A DNA stretch of 50,607 nucleotides. Origin: Dolichospermum circinale AWQC310F. GTDB taxonomy: Bacteria; Cyanobacteriota; Cyanobacteriia; Cyanobacteriales; Nostocaceae. Below the pieces are notes generated by a model. It ran no database searches and had not been told where the DNA came from. It worked only from the letters and a program-made list of their open reading frames with translations. Within the stretch, counting starts at the first letter, position 1, and each line of letters begins with the position of its first letter. Position numbers and translations under genes: made by a program. This document shows positions 43,220 through 50,492 of the stretch, one piece after another. The stretch lies in the NCBI RefSeq assembly GCF_000426925.1, contig NZ_KE384674.1:2740-53346 (forward strand), written 5' to 3'.

Positions 43220-43336
43220 ATGATTACTAGCTTAATTGCTGGCATGAGTATGTTATTTTTTACAGGATTTGTTAATGTTTATCTGGGTTATTGGCTGCTG
43301 ACAAAATCCACGAATAATAACACCAAAAATATTTGA
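43220..43336 (+). CDS. 38-aa single-helix membrane peptide in nif block
   Basis: Starting at the ATG with AAGAGGT eight bases upstream gives MITSLIAGMSMLFFTGFVNV then YLGYWLLTKSTNNNTKNI: one hydrophobic helix (about 4-28) and a polar Asn/Thr/Lys tail. A longer reading overlapping the DUF2949 gene lacks a start signal. Family not recognised. It could be a small membrane subunit or a regulator; position directly before nifV is its only context. Confidence 0.5.
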   Translation: MITSLIAGMSMLFFTGFVNVYLGYWLLTKSTNNNTKNI

Positions 43337-43521
43337 TAAGTGATACCAATTTTTGGTTTTCTATCATACAGATGCAACAAAAATATTGGAGTAATAATTA
43401 AGGATCGTAAATCATGATTCATGATTTATTTGCTTAATCAAGTATTTATTGTACATCTACCCTTACTCAGAATTGTAGCGAACAAGGATATTAGAAAAAA
43501 ATCCGCTAGAGGGATGTTAAA

Positions 43522-44652
43522 ATGTATCAAATCATGATTAATGATACGACATTACGTGATGGAGAACAGGCGGCAGGTGTTGCTTTTAACTTAGAAGAGA
43601 AAGTAGCGATCGCTCAATTCTTAGATACCATTGGTGTCCATGAATTAGAAGTAGGAATTCCCGCCATGGGAGAGGAAGAAATTCGCGCCATTGTTGCCAT
43701 TCGTAACTTAGATCTACAAGCTAAATTATTAGGTTGGAATCGCGCTGTATTATCAGATATAAAAGCTTCTATAGCCTGTGGATTGCAGCGAGTACATATT
43801 GCTATTCCTGTATCTGGAGTACAAATTGCGGCTAAATTTCATGGTCAATGGCGAGTAAGTTTACAAAGACTAAAAGACTGTATTAGCTTTGCATTAGATC
43901 AAGGTCTTTGGGTATCAGTTGGTGGCGAAGATTCTTCTAGAGCCGATGAAAATTTTCTCCAAGATGTTGCTCTTTTATCTCAAGAATGGGGAGCGTCACG
44001 GTTTCGTTTTTGTGATACAGTTGGGGTACTTGATCCCTTCAGCACTCACATAAAAGTTCAGCGTTTAGTATCAACCCTATCAATTCCTATTGAGATTCAC
44101 ACCCATAATGATTTTGGACTAGCAACTGCTAACGCCTTAGCCGGAATCAAAGCTGGTGCTATGTCTGTAAATACCACTGTTAATGGATTAGGAGAAAGAG
44201 CCGGAAATGCAGCCCTAGAGGAAGTAATTATGGCTCTCAAATGTATCTACGGTGTTGATTTAGAAATTAAAACTCAACATCTGTTAAAACTATCTCAATT
44301 AGTTGCTAGAGCTTCCGGTGCTAACGTTCAACCTTGGAAAGCAATTGTGGGTGAAAATACCTTTGCTCATGAGTCTGGTATTCATGCTCATGGTGTACTC
44401 CAAAACCCCATTACCTATGAACCATTTTCCCCTGAAGATGTGGGCTGGGAACGGCGTTTAGTCATAGGTAAACACTCTGGCCGCCATTCATTATCTAACT
44501 TATTAGAACAGCATGGAATCTTTCTTGATTCTCAAGAAACCCAAGCTATTTTAGATATAGTTCGTCAACAATCAATTCTCAAAAAACGTAGTCTCACTAC
44601 AGAAGAATTATTAAATTTAGTCAGCGAAAAAAGGTATTCCCATGCAACGTGA
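43522..44652 (+). CDS. nifV: Homocitrate synthase NifV
   Basis: Condenses 2-oxoglutarate and acetyl-CoA to homocitrate, the organic ligand of FeMo-co. 376 aa, DRE-TIM metallolyase. TTLRDGEQAAGVAF (9-22) carries the catalytic Arg/Asp/Glu, EIHTHNDFGLATANALAG the metal-binding His-x-His and NTTVNGLGERAGNA the glycine-rich loop; the C-terminal HESGIHAHG and GKHSGRHSL are typical. Size and the short form separate it from LeuA (over 500 aa). GAGGGATG precedes the ATG. It overlaps nifZ by 11 bases, so nifV-nifZ-nifT form one transcript. Proof of diazotrophic capacity. Confidence 0.95.
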   Translation: MYQIMINDTTLRDGEQAAGVAFNLEEKVAIAQFLDTIGVHELEVGIPAMGEEEIRAIVAIRNLDLQAKLLGWNRAVLSDIKASIACGLQRVHIAIPVSGVQIAAKFHGQWRVSLQRLKDCISFALDQGLWVSVGGEDSSRADENFLQDVALLSQEWGASRFRFCDTVGVLDPFSTHIKVQRLVSTLSIPIEIHTHNDFGLATANALAGIKAGAMSVNTTVNGLGERAGNAALEEVIMALKCIYGVDLEIKTQHLLKLSQLVARASGANVQPWKAIVGENTFAHESGIHAHGVLQNPITYEPFSPEDVGWERRLVIGKHSGRHSLSNLLEQHGIFLDSQETQAILDIVRQQSILKKRSLTTEELLNLVSEKRYSHAT

Positions 44653-44929
44653 TGAAATAGAACTGAACTCGCAACCTATTTTTGAAATTGGTCAAAAAGT
44701 CCGAGTTAAGAAACTAATCAAAAACGATGGAACTTTTCCCGGTCGAGAAATTGGGGAAGTTTTAGCAAGAATTGGTGATGTGGGTTATGTATCCAGTATC
44801 GGCACATTTTTGCAAGCTTATTATATCTATGCTGTACATTTTTTGGAAACAGGGTACATCATCGGTTGTCGAAAAAGAGAACTAGAATCTGCTGAGGAAA
44901 AACATGAAAGTAATGTTGCGAATGAATGA
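44642..44929 (+). CDS. nifZ: Nitrogenase maturation protein NifZ
   Basis: 95 aa. The family pattern is clear: FEIGQKVRVKKLIKNDGTFP then GREIGEVLARIGDVGYVSSI and the AVHFLETGYIIGCRKRELE end. NifZ acts as a chaperone in formation of the second P-cluster of the MoFe protein. The N-terminal 10 residues overlap nifV, and the C-terminus overlaps nifT by 26 bases, giving tight translational coupling. Small SH3-like soluble protein. Confidence 0.95.
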   Translation: MQRDEIELNSQPIFEIGQKVRVKKLIKNDGTFPGREIGEVLARIGDVGYVSSIGTFLQAYYIYAVHFLETGYIIGCRKRELESAEEKHESNVANE

Positions 44930-45107
44930 TGCTGGTACTTTAGTTGTCTATGTCGCTAAAAAAGACTTAGAAGAAGAAGTAGTCAAACAAACAGATAGTG
45001 GAGCAGGTAAAATTCTCACTTTAGCTAATGGTTGGGAATTAGAATTTAGTGAAATACCAGATAAAAGCTGTTTACCTTTAACTGTGGAAGCTAAACGTCT
45101 TTCTTAA
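44904..45107 (+). CDS. nifT: NifT/FixU family protein
   Basis: 67 aa. MKVMLRMNDAGTLVVYVAKK then DLEEEVV and LTLANGWELEF match NifT/FixU. It is conserved in nif operons; mutants are usually near wild type, and the molecular role is unknown. Last gene of nifV-nifZ-nifT, starting inside nifZ. Confidence 0.94.
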   Translation: MKVMLRMNDAGTLVVYVAKKDLEEEVVKQTDSGAGKILTLANGWELEFSEIPDKSCLPLTVEAKRLS

Positions 45108-45239
45108 AAAATGAGAAAATATCAAGAAGGTAAAAGTTGAAAATCTCTTTTTTCTTCTTCCTTCTTGCTGTTAATTATCAATATTACCCCAGTAAAATGG
45201 GGTTCATTATTTTCTTTAGAAAAAGTTGAGTTATTGAAA

Positions 45240-45791
45240 ATGAGTCAAAAATATCTGACATTATCGGAATTAAATATTGAGGGACAATTTTTAGGATTTG
45301 TGGGTAAAGAAACAGGAAAATGTAAACATTTACGGTTGGGAATTGGCTCAGGAAATATCAAAATCAAAATTCCTAAAAATTTACGTTGTTCTCTAGGTTC
45401 ATCTTTATTACCTGGTGAACAAATTCGCATTAATGCTATTAGTAAATTAAACCCCCACAGCCATAAGCTAAAACTCCAAGCTGATCAAATTCAAGCGGTT
45501 GGTTTTTGTCCTCTGAAAAATCCCCTTTCTCAACCCAAAGCCAAGATTATGGTATGTCAAAAATCTGGTTGTTTGAAACGAGGTGGAAAGGGGTTATTAT
45601 CAGACTTAGAAAAAACTTTGTGCGATCGCGGTTTATCTGATCAAGTCATAATTGAACATACCGATTGTCAAAAACGTTGTAGTAGCGCCCCCAATTGTGT
45701 TTTAATGTTAGGTAAAAAGCAATATAAAAAAGTTCATCCAGAAGGTATAGCCTCTTTGTTAGAGAACCATTTAAGTTATCAAACCCCATAG
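45240..45791 (+). CDS. Thioredoxin-like [2Fe-2S] ferredoxin domain protein
   Basis: 183 aa starting MSQKYLTLSELN; an upstream in-frame ATG adds 25 residues without support. The N-terminal half is a beta-rich region with KCKHLRLGIGSGNIKIKIPK. The C-terminal half (about 100-175) has the thioredoxin-like ferredoxin pattern IMVCQKSGC ... HTDCQKRCSSAPNCVLM, with the four cysteine ligands of a [2Fe-2S] cluster. It may carry electrons for nitrogenase or cluster assembly, suggested by its place about 130 bases behind nifT. It could also be an unrelated redox protein. Confidence 0.82.
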   Translation: MSQKYLTLSELNIEGQFLGFVGKETGKCKHLRLGIGSGNIKIKIPKNLRCSLGSSLLPGEQIRINAISKLNPHSHKLKLQADQIQAVGFCPLKNPLSQPKAKIMVCQKSGCLKRGGKGLLSDLEKTLCDRGLSDQVIIEHTDCQKRCSSAPNCVLMLGKKQYKKVHPEGIASLLENHLSYQTP

Positions 45792-46144
45792 CTTAAAAAC
45801 TGAGTGAGTTACTTAAATAGTTCCGGCACTCGTATTGTCAACTCTTGATTTAACCTGGGTAAATCAAACCTGTCCGTCCTTCGATAATAGAGTTTTCATA
45901 CACAGTAGGACTCGCTAAAACTGTGACACCATGACCAGCACACTCAATGAATTTTAGATCCGATTTCATACTATTAAATCGGTTAAAATTCAGTGGAAGC
46001 AAAGCAATATCACACTCTCTCATTATTAAATTATCTTTAAACTGGATACACTTTATCTCTCACTAGATCCTTTAGTTCTTGAATAATTTGGGTATCTGGG
46101 GTGACAATATATGGTAAAATTGATTTCAAAACTACACACAAAAC
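45792..46144. other. Spacer holding a glycosyltransferase relic
   Basis: Apart from the minus-strand relic described separately, the spacer has only the cobW promoter region (TATATGGTAAAATTG at about 46108). No other feature is seen. Confidence 0.6.
45850..46056 (-). pseudogene. Glycosyltransferase C-terminal relic
   Basis: The minus strand reads IQFKDNLIMRECDIALLPLN then FNRFNSMKSDLKFIECAGHG and VTVLASPTVYENSII, then EGRTGLIYPG and a stop. This matches the C-terminal sugar-nucleotide-binding half of GT4-type glycosyltransferases of the kind with DIALLPL and MKSDLKFIE motifs. Upstream, another frame (IQELKDLVRDKVYP) continues the protein, which implies at least one frameshift, and the N-terminal half is missing. 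Clearly dead; it marks a lost polysaccharide gene. Confidence 0.75.
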
Positions 46145-47194
46145 ATGGCTACAAAGATACCCGTTACCGTGATCACTGGCTTCTTAGGAAGCGGTAAAAC
46201 CAGCATTATCCGTCACTTACTCCAAAACAACCAAGGACGACGCATAGCAGTATTAGTCAACGAATTTGGCGAACTGGGGATAGATGGAGAATTATTAAAA
46301 TCTTGCCAAATTTGCCCCGAAGATGAACTACAAGAAAATCCAGAAACTAACATATTTGAACTCACAAACGGCTGTTTATGCTGCACTGTGCAAGAGGAAT
46401 TTTACCCCACAATGCAGGAATTAATTAAACGCCGAGATAGTATAGATTATATTATCATTGAAACCTCTGGTTTAGCCTTACCAAAACCCTTAATTAAAGC
46501 CTTTCGTTGGCAAGAAATCCGCAATGCTGCTACAGTAGATGCAGTAATTACAGTAGTAGATTGTGCTGCGGTTGCAGAAGGAACATTTGCTAGTGATTTA
46601 GATGCTATAGCAGCCCAACGCCAAGAAGATGATAGTCTAGAACATGAAACACCATTACAAGAATTATTTGCAGATCAACTTGCTTGTGCTGATTTAGTAA
46701 TTTTGAATAAAACTGATTTAGTTAATAGCGAAACTCAAGCAGAAGTTTTAGAATTAGTTAAGAAAGAATTACCGAGAGTTGTGAAAATTGTCGCTAGTGA
46801 TTATGGTAAATTAGACCCATCTATCTTATTAGGATTTGCAGCCGCAGTTGAAGATAATTTAGATAATCGTCCTAGTCACCACGACACAGAAGAAGACCAT
46901 GATCATGATGATGAAATTAACTCAACTCATGTGATTTTAAACCGGACTTTTGACCCGGAAAAGCTACAAGCAAGATTAGAAAAACTAGCACAGGAACAAG
47001 AAATTTACCGTATTAAAGGATTTGTAGCTGTTGCTAATAAACCCATGCGGTTAGTTATGCAAGGTGTAGGGAATAGATTTGATAAATTTTATGATCGTCC
47101 TTGGAAACTAGAAGAAGCAAAACAAACCAGTTTAGTTTTTATCGGTCGTAATTTACAATCTTCAGTAATAGAATCTCAATTAGTAGCTTTGTAA
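46145..47194 (+). CDS. cobW: CobW/COG0523 metal-chaperone GTPase
   Basis: 349 aa G3E-family GTPase. Walker A GFLGSGKTS (12-20), LVNEFGELGIDGE, the metal-binding GCLCC (76-80), a conserved IIETSGLA and base motif LNKTDLV. A His/Asp/Glu-rich stretch (HHDTEEDHDHDDE) near residue 250 is a further metal site, followed by the CobW C-terminal domain. Such GTPases insert Co, Zn or other metals into target proteins. Cyanobacterial copies of this length are usually annotated CobW, but a zinc-transferase role is equally possible. One base separates it from the ABA4-like gene, so they are one operon. Confidence 0.88.
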   Translation: MATKIPVTVITGFLGSGKTSIIRHLLQNNQGRRIAVLVNEFGELGIDGELLKSCQICPEDELQENPETNIFELTNGCLCCTVQEEFYPTMQELIKRRDSIDYIIIETSGLALPKPLIKAFRWQEIRNAATVDAVITVVDCAAVAEGTFASDLDAIAAQRQEDDSLEHETPLQELFADQLACADLVILNKTDLVNSETQAEVLELVKKELPRVVKIVASDYGKLDPSILLGFAAAVEDNLDNRPSHHDTEEDHDHDDEINSTHVILNRTFDPEKLQARLEKLAQEQEIYRIKGFVAVANKPMRLVMQGVGNRFDKFYDRPWKLEEAKQTSLVFIGRNLQSSVIESQLVAL

Positions 47195-47195
47195 T

Positions 47196-47657
47196 ATGAA
47201 TATCACAGATTTATTTAACGTTGCCAATCTTTTTGTTTTGCCTTTTTGGGCTTTGATGATTCTTTTACCCAACTGGAAAGTAACTCGTAAGGTAATGGAA
47301 TCTTATCTACCTTTTGTGGTTTTAGCTGCTGGGTATTTGTATTTATTTGTCACTAGCATTACTCCAGAAAATGCTGCTGCTTTATCAAATCCTCAATTGG
47401 CAGATATAGCCAAGTTTTTTAGTAATGAAAATGCTGCTGCTACAGGTTGGATTCATTTTTTAGTCATGGATTTATTTGTGGGAAGATGGATTTATTGGCA
47501 AGGACAAAAAACCGGTATTTGGACAATTCACTCGATAGCTTTGTGTTTATTTGCAGGTCCTTTAGGTCTACTTTCTCATATTTTCACCTATTGGATTACT
47601 AAAGCCTTTTCTCAAGGTGCTGAGGGTGTAACAGGAGAAGAAAAAGTAGGGGTTTAG
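47196..47657 (+). CDS. ABA4-like (DUF4281) membrane protein
   Basis: 153 aa, four membrane helices. Diagnostic blocks: LFNVANLFVLPFWALMILLP near the start, LADIAKFFSNENAAATGWIH then FLVMDLFVGRWIYW, and LCLFAGPLGLLSHI. In plants the homologue ABA4 is needed for neoxanthin formation from violaxanthin; in cyanobacteria the substrate is unknown but a carotenoid role is likely. Co-transcribed with the CobW GTPase, whose metal could serve a carotenoid enzyme; that link is inference. Confidence 0.85.
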   Translation: MNITDLFNVANLFVLPFWALMILLPNWKVTRKVMESYLPFVVLAAGYLYLFVTSITPENAAALSNPQLADIAKFFSNENAAATGWIHFLVMDLFVGRWIYWQGQKTGIWTIHSIALCLFAGPLGLLSHIFTYWITKAFSQGAEGVTGEEKVGV

Positions 47658-47688
47658 TTAAGTTCACTACTTGACAATGAATTTATTT

Positions 47689-47730
47689 AGATCCGAGACT
47701 TCTTAGAGAAGTCGGGGATCTATTTTTGTT
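47689..47730 (+). terminator. Intrinsic terminator after cobW operon
   Basis: AGATCCGAGACTTCT, loop TAG, AGAAGTCGGGGATCT (15-bp stem with a two-base mismatch), then ATTTTTGTTTTT. The same stem core as at 25797. It probably also serves xisI from the other side. Confidence 0.85.
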
Positions 47731-47731
47731 T

Positions 47732-48067
47732 TTAACTCACAGCATATTCTGTATAAGGACGAATTTCCAAGGGATGAAAACCTAAAACAATTTGATCTTT
47801 AGGAATACCAGCATTAACTAAATCGTTAGCAATTCCATCTTCTGTTCCATCCCTTTGAATCCAAATTTTACTATTAATAATTTGTATATGGACAATACAA
47901 GCATGAACTCTCACACTTTTTTCCCAACCAGAAGTTATTAATAAATAATCTTTATCGTTTTTACCAATAATTAATTCTGTTTGCAATTCTCTGTGGTAAT
48001 AAGGAATTGCTGCATATTCAGTTAATACTTCCTGGATAATTTGTTGATATTCATTTAGTCTATCCAT
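47732..48067 (-). CDS. xisI: XisI-type element-excision controlling protein, orphan
   Basis: 111 aa starting MDRLNEYQQIIQEVLTEYAA, with GGAGATG just upstream; a start 12 codons earlier lies in a palindrome and is rejected. Motifs: YHRELQTELIIGKNDKDYLL, GWEKSVRVHACIVHIQI, IWIQRDGTEDGIANDLV and GFHPLEIRPYTEYAV. XisI was named for controlling excision of the fdxN element with XisF and XisH during heterocyst development, but xisH/xisI pairs are scattered through cyanobacterial genomes, perhaps as toxin-antitoxin-like or nuclease modules. Here no xisH precedes it, so it is an orphan. Confidence 0.9.
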   Translation of the reverse strand: MDRLNEYQQIIQEVLTEYAAIPYYHRELQTELIIGKNDKDYLLITSGWEKSVRVHACIVHIQIINSKIWIQRDGTEDGIANDLVNAGIPKDQIVLGFHPLEIRPYTEYAVS

Positions 48068-48087
48068 TAGACATCTCCGGTAAAGAT

Positions 48088-48117
48088 TGTAGAGACGTTC
48101 CATGGAACGTCTCTACA
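48088..48117. repeat. Perfect 30-bp palindrome
   Basis: TGTAGAGACGTTCCA followed by its exact reverse complement TGGAACGTCTCTACA, without a loop. It lies just upstream of xisI and interrupts the place where xisH would normally be. A dispersed REP-like unit in cyanobacteria by general experience. Confidence 0.85.
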
Positions 48118-48153
48118 CCTAAATTCATACCTGGTTTCAGCAACGCCTTAAAA

Positions 48154-48372
48154 TCAAGTTAAGCAAGCCTCTCTATAATGGGCATCTAACCAACAACGCG
48201 GTAATTTTTCCCCAGAGGGAAATATTAATTCTTCCTTTTTATAAATGTCCGTTTCCTGTTCTTCTTGTCCTTCTTGATCTTGGGCATGGACGATTTTAAT
48301 AGTGGGGTCAAATAATTCTTGAACATCAACTATTTTCACCAAATCGCGGCTATCTTTGATCTGTAAAAACAT
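48154..48372 (-). CDS. Small conserved cyanobacterial protein, unknown
   Basis: 72 aa starting MFLQIKDSRDLVKIVDVQEL; GGAGG lies nine bases before this ATG, so the TTG three codons earlier is not needed. A very acidic middle (HAQDQEGQEEQETD) is followed by ELIFPSGEKLPRCWLDAHYR. I believe close relatives are common in Nostocales as hypothetical proteins. No known domain; soluble. Upstream of xisI on the same strand, but separated by the palindrome. Confidence 0.65.
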   Translation of the reverse strand: MFLQIKDSRDLVKIVDVQELFDPTIKIVHAQDQEGQEEQETDIYKKEELIFPSGEKLPRCWLDAHYREACLT

Positions 48373-48435
48373 TTTGATCAACCTCCATTATTCAAATGTG
48401 TAAATCTGTCAATGGGAATGGTAAGAAAGTAAAGA

Positions 48436-48744
48436 TTATATTTCTCGTTGATATTTTTCTAAGATATCCACTAAGGCTACTTGACATTGTAATGGTAATA
48501 AATCAATTAAAGATAGTTCCTTTCTCCCACCACCGACTTTGACGGTAATAGATTCTAAAACTGCAATTACTTGATCTTCATTAACAGCCGAAGAAGTAAT
48601 TAAAGGATACAACTTTTCAGCCACAGTATTATGCAATCTGGCATCAGATAAATACAGATGCCATTTAGCAATATCTATATAAACACTTTCACCAATTTCT
48701 GCGGCTAGGGTTTCTAGTAATTCTGTGGTATTGATTTGAGCCAT
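48436..48744 (-). CDS. DUF3181 family protein
   Basis: 102 aa, helical: LLETLAAEIGESVYIDIAKW, HLYLSDARLHNTVAEKLYPL and KVGGGRKELSLIDLLPLQCQ identify DUF3181, restricted to cyanobacteria and function unknown. No signal peptide or membrane segment. It stands about 60 bases upstream of the acidic small protein on the same strand, possibly one transcript. Confidence 0.82.
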   Translation of the reverse strand: MAQINTTELLETLAAEIGESVYIDIAKWHLYLSDARLHNTVAEKLYPLITSSAVNEDQVIAVLESITVKVGGGRKELSLIDLLPLQCQVALVDILEKYQREI

Positions 48745-48862
48745 AAATACAATCTCATTGTTAGTAACATTGGTATATCTTAGCTTATTTCACATTATTA
48801 CTCAAGTAGCTAGACTTGAGCTACTACCACAGGTGAGAATACCCTAGCTTAATTTTCATTCT

Positions 48863-49120
48863 TTAGGTAGATTTTGGTGGAGTTTGATCGTAATTAGCGA
48901 TCGCACCAATGTAAATTAGATGCAGTAGTAATACGCCTATCCAACCAATTGTTAACCCTGGTAGCCATTCCCAGGGAGTGTTTTTCAAAATGTGGAAAAA
49001 CCACAATCCCGAAGTCACAGTTGCACAAATACCGACATGAACAGCGAAATTCATGCGATCATCTAGTTTACGAAACTCTGGATCTTTGCGGTCTGGTTTG
49101 CGAGGCCAACGAGGGGGCAT
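48863..49120 (-). CDS. Small two-helix membrane protein, cyanobacterial
   Basis: 85 aa. A basic cytoplasmic N-terminus (MPPRWPRKPDRKDPEFRKLD) is followed by two membrane helices (about 27-47 and 54-75) joined by KNTPWEWLPG. The short C-terminus is polar. A conserved pattern of this kind is familiar from other cyanobacteria but has no function I can name. Single gene. Confidence 0.65.
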   Translation of the reverse strand: MPPRWPRKPDRKDPEFRKLDDRMNFAVHVGICATVTSGLWFFHILKNTPWEWLPGLTIGWIGVLLLHLIYIGAIANYDQTPPKST

Positions 49121-49257
49121 AAATATAAATGTTCTCTAAATGTTCTTGACAGCAGTTAACACACCTTATCCATTGTAAAGTCTTGCGGGTGTAACTGATG
49201 AATTTATTTCCTGCCAGGACGCAAAGGCGCAAGGAATCCACAAGATGGTAGTATGAG

Positions 49258-49521
49258 TTATGAAGCCTGCACTGTTGACTCTAGATAGCAACTTTCGCCA
49301 AATTCGCTGCCTCTAGCGCTAGGTACTAAAGTCCAACCTGCTTTTAAGAGTTTTTGATAAGTGGCCCAACCTTTAGAACCGCGAGGAACACGATAGTCTG
49401 GAACGGAAAATTGCGGAAAAGCTGTATAAGGCCGCCAAGGTTGTCCAGATGCAGTTTGCAAGTACAAAATCTTTTCATCATCACTGTTAGACTTAGATAA
49501 CCAGCACATTTGTCGAACCAT
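49258..49521 (-). CDS. 87-aa cyanobacterial protein downstream of an NtcA-type promoter
   Basis: Family not recognised. The sequence is soluble and rich in Trp/Tyr/Pro, with LQTASGQPWRPYTAFPQFSV, DYRVPRGSKGWATYQKLLKA and a GWTLVPSARGSEFGE block that looks conserved. A strong AAGGAG ribosome site lies seven bases before the ATG. About 310 bases upstream on the same strand is a canonical GTA-N8-TAC/-10 arrangement with no other minus-strand gene between, so it may be controlled by NtcA through a long leader. A role in nitrogen-related metabolism is inference only. Confidence 0.65.
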   Translation of the reverse strand: MVRQMCWLSKSNSDDEKILYLQTASGQPWRPYTAFPQFSVPDYRVPRGSKGWATYQKLLKAGWTLVPSARGSEFGESCYLESTVQAS

Positions 49522-50058
49522 GATTAACTCCTTGATTGTTTAGCTGAAATATCACCAGGAGGTTAACTGCGGATATTCAGTAGTTTGGGAAATTACCACA
49601 AAAGTGTTTTTGATTCCCCATCTAAATCCTCAGTTATACCAAATTGTGATTAAGTGTTATTGAGCCTTGTGTTTAAAGCAGTAAAGATTATTTTTGGTCA
49701 AGTAAATTATTTAAGAAGGTAAACTCCTGTCAACTGGTATTTATTAAAAGGGAAAGATGAACAATGACAATGGTTTTTTTGATTATTGATGTTTCCTATT
49801 AATCAAATATTTTGAGCAAATATTTTTATCATGTTAGCCACGGTTGTTATAATTGTATGTATCTATAGTTACGATTTGCTAAAAATGAGCAAAAATTTAT
49901 TGATAATGTTGACAACGCAATTCACGTGAGAAGCCAGAATGCTTATTTTACAGGAATGTAAAGCATTTAAGCCCTTTGCACATGATCCAACTTCACCGTT
50001 ATGATTTAAGATGGGTATTGGATTTTATATATTCTTCTATTGACATAGATCAGCACAG
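49522..50058. other. Spacer with NtcA-type promoter
   Basis: 537 bases without a gene. The only structured signal is the NtcA-type promoter at 49831-49872 pointing left. On the plus strand, TTGACATAGATCAGC at about 50040 precedes the next gene and may be part of its promoter. Confidence 0.55.
49831..49872 (-). promoter_or_regulatory. NtcA-activated promoter, class II geometry
   Basis: On the minus strand, GTAACTATAGATAC fits GTA-N8-TAC exactly, and 22 bases later stands TAACAT, a TAN3T -10 box. Site, spacing and -10 together match the known architecture of NtcA-activated cyanobacterial promoters. The palindrome alone also reads on the plus strand, but there no TAN3T box lies at 22-23 bases. 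Predicted start of transcription is near 49824. Confidence 0.65.
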
Positions 50059-50478
50059 ATGATGACTAAACCAGTTGTTTGGGTAAATGGAGACTGTCTG
50101 AGTCCCTACAACCCCGCACTTCAAGAATATCCCCAAGCCCCAGCCCTTTGGGTTTGGGATGATGCTTTAATTAGCAAGTGGCATATTGGATTAAAACGCC
50201 TGACGTTTATTTACGAATGTTTGCTAGAATTACCTGTAGAAATTCGCAGGGGGAATGTAGCAGCAGAAGTTTTAGCTTTTGCTCAAGAACATAATACTAA
50301 TCATGTGGTGACTACAGATAGCCCTAGTCCCCTGTTTAGTGATATTTGTGATCAAATTGAAAAGTCTGCAAAATTGGAAGTTTTTGCTGTAGAACCGTTT
50401 TTTGAATATGATGGATATATTGATTTAAAGCGGTTTTCTCGGTATTGGAAAGTAGCAGAAAAATATGTTTTTGAGTAA
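50059..50478 (+). CDS. Stand-alone photolyase N-terminal-like alpha/beta protein
   Basis: 139 aa. VVWVNGDCLSPYNPALQEYP, PALWVWDDALISKWHIGLKR, then LTFIYECLLELPVEIRRGNV and AAEVLAFAQEH follow the order of the antenna-binding alpha/beta domain of photolyases and cryptochromes (VWFRxDLRLxDNPAL, then FLxESLxxL, RxGxP, VLxxLAxEH). The C-terminal FAD domain is absent. The protein ends normally at RYWKVAEKYVFE, so it looks like a real short family rather than a fragment. Function unknown; nucleotide or flavin-type ligand binding is possible. The start could be either of two Mets. Confidence 0.65.
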   Translation: MMTKPVVWVNGDCLSPYNPALQEYPQAPALWVWDDALISKWHIGLKRLTFIYECLLELPVEIRRGNVAAEVLAFAQEHNTNHVVTTDSPSPLFSDICDQIEKSAKLEVFAVEPFFEYDGYIDLKRFSRYWKVAEKYVFE

Positions 50479-50492
50479 AAATAAATGTAGTT

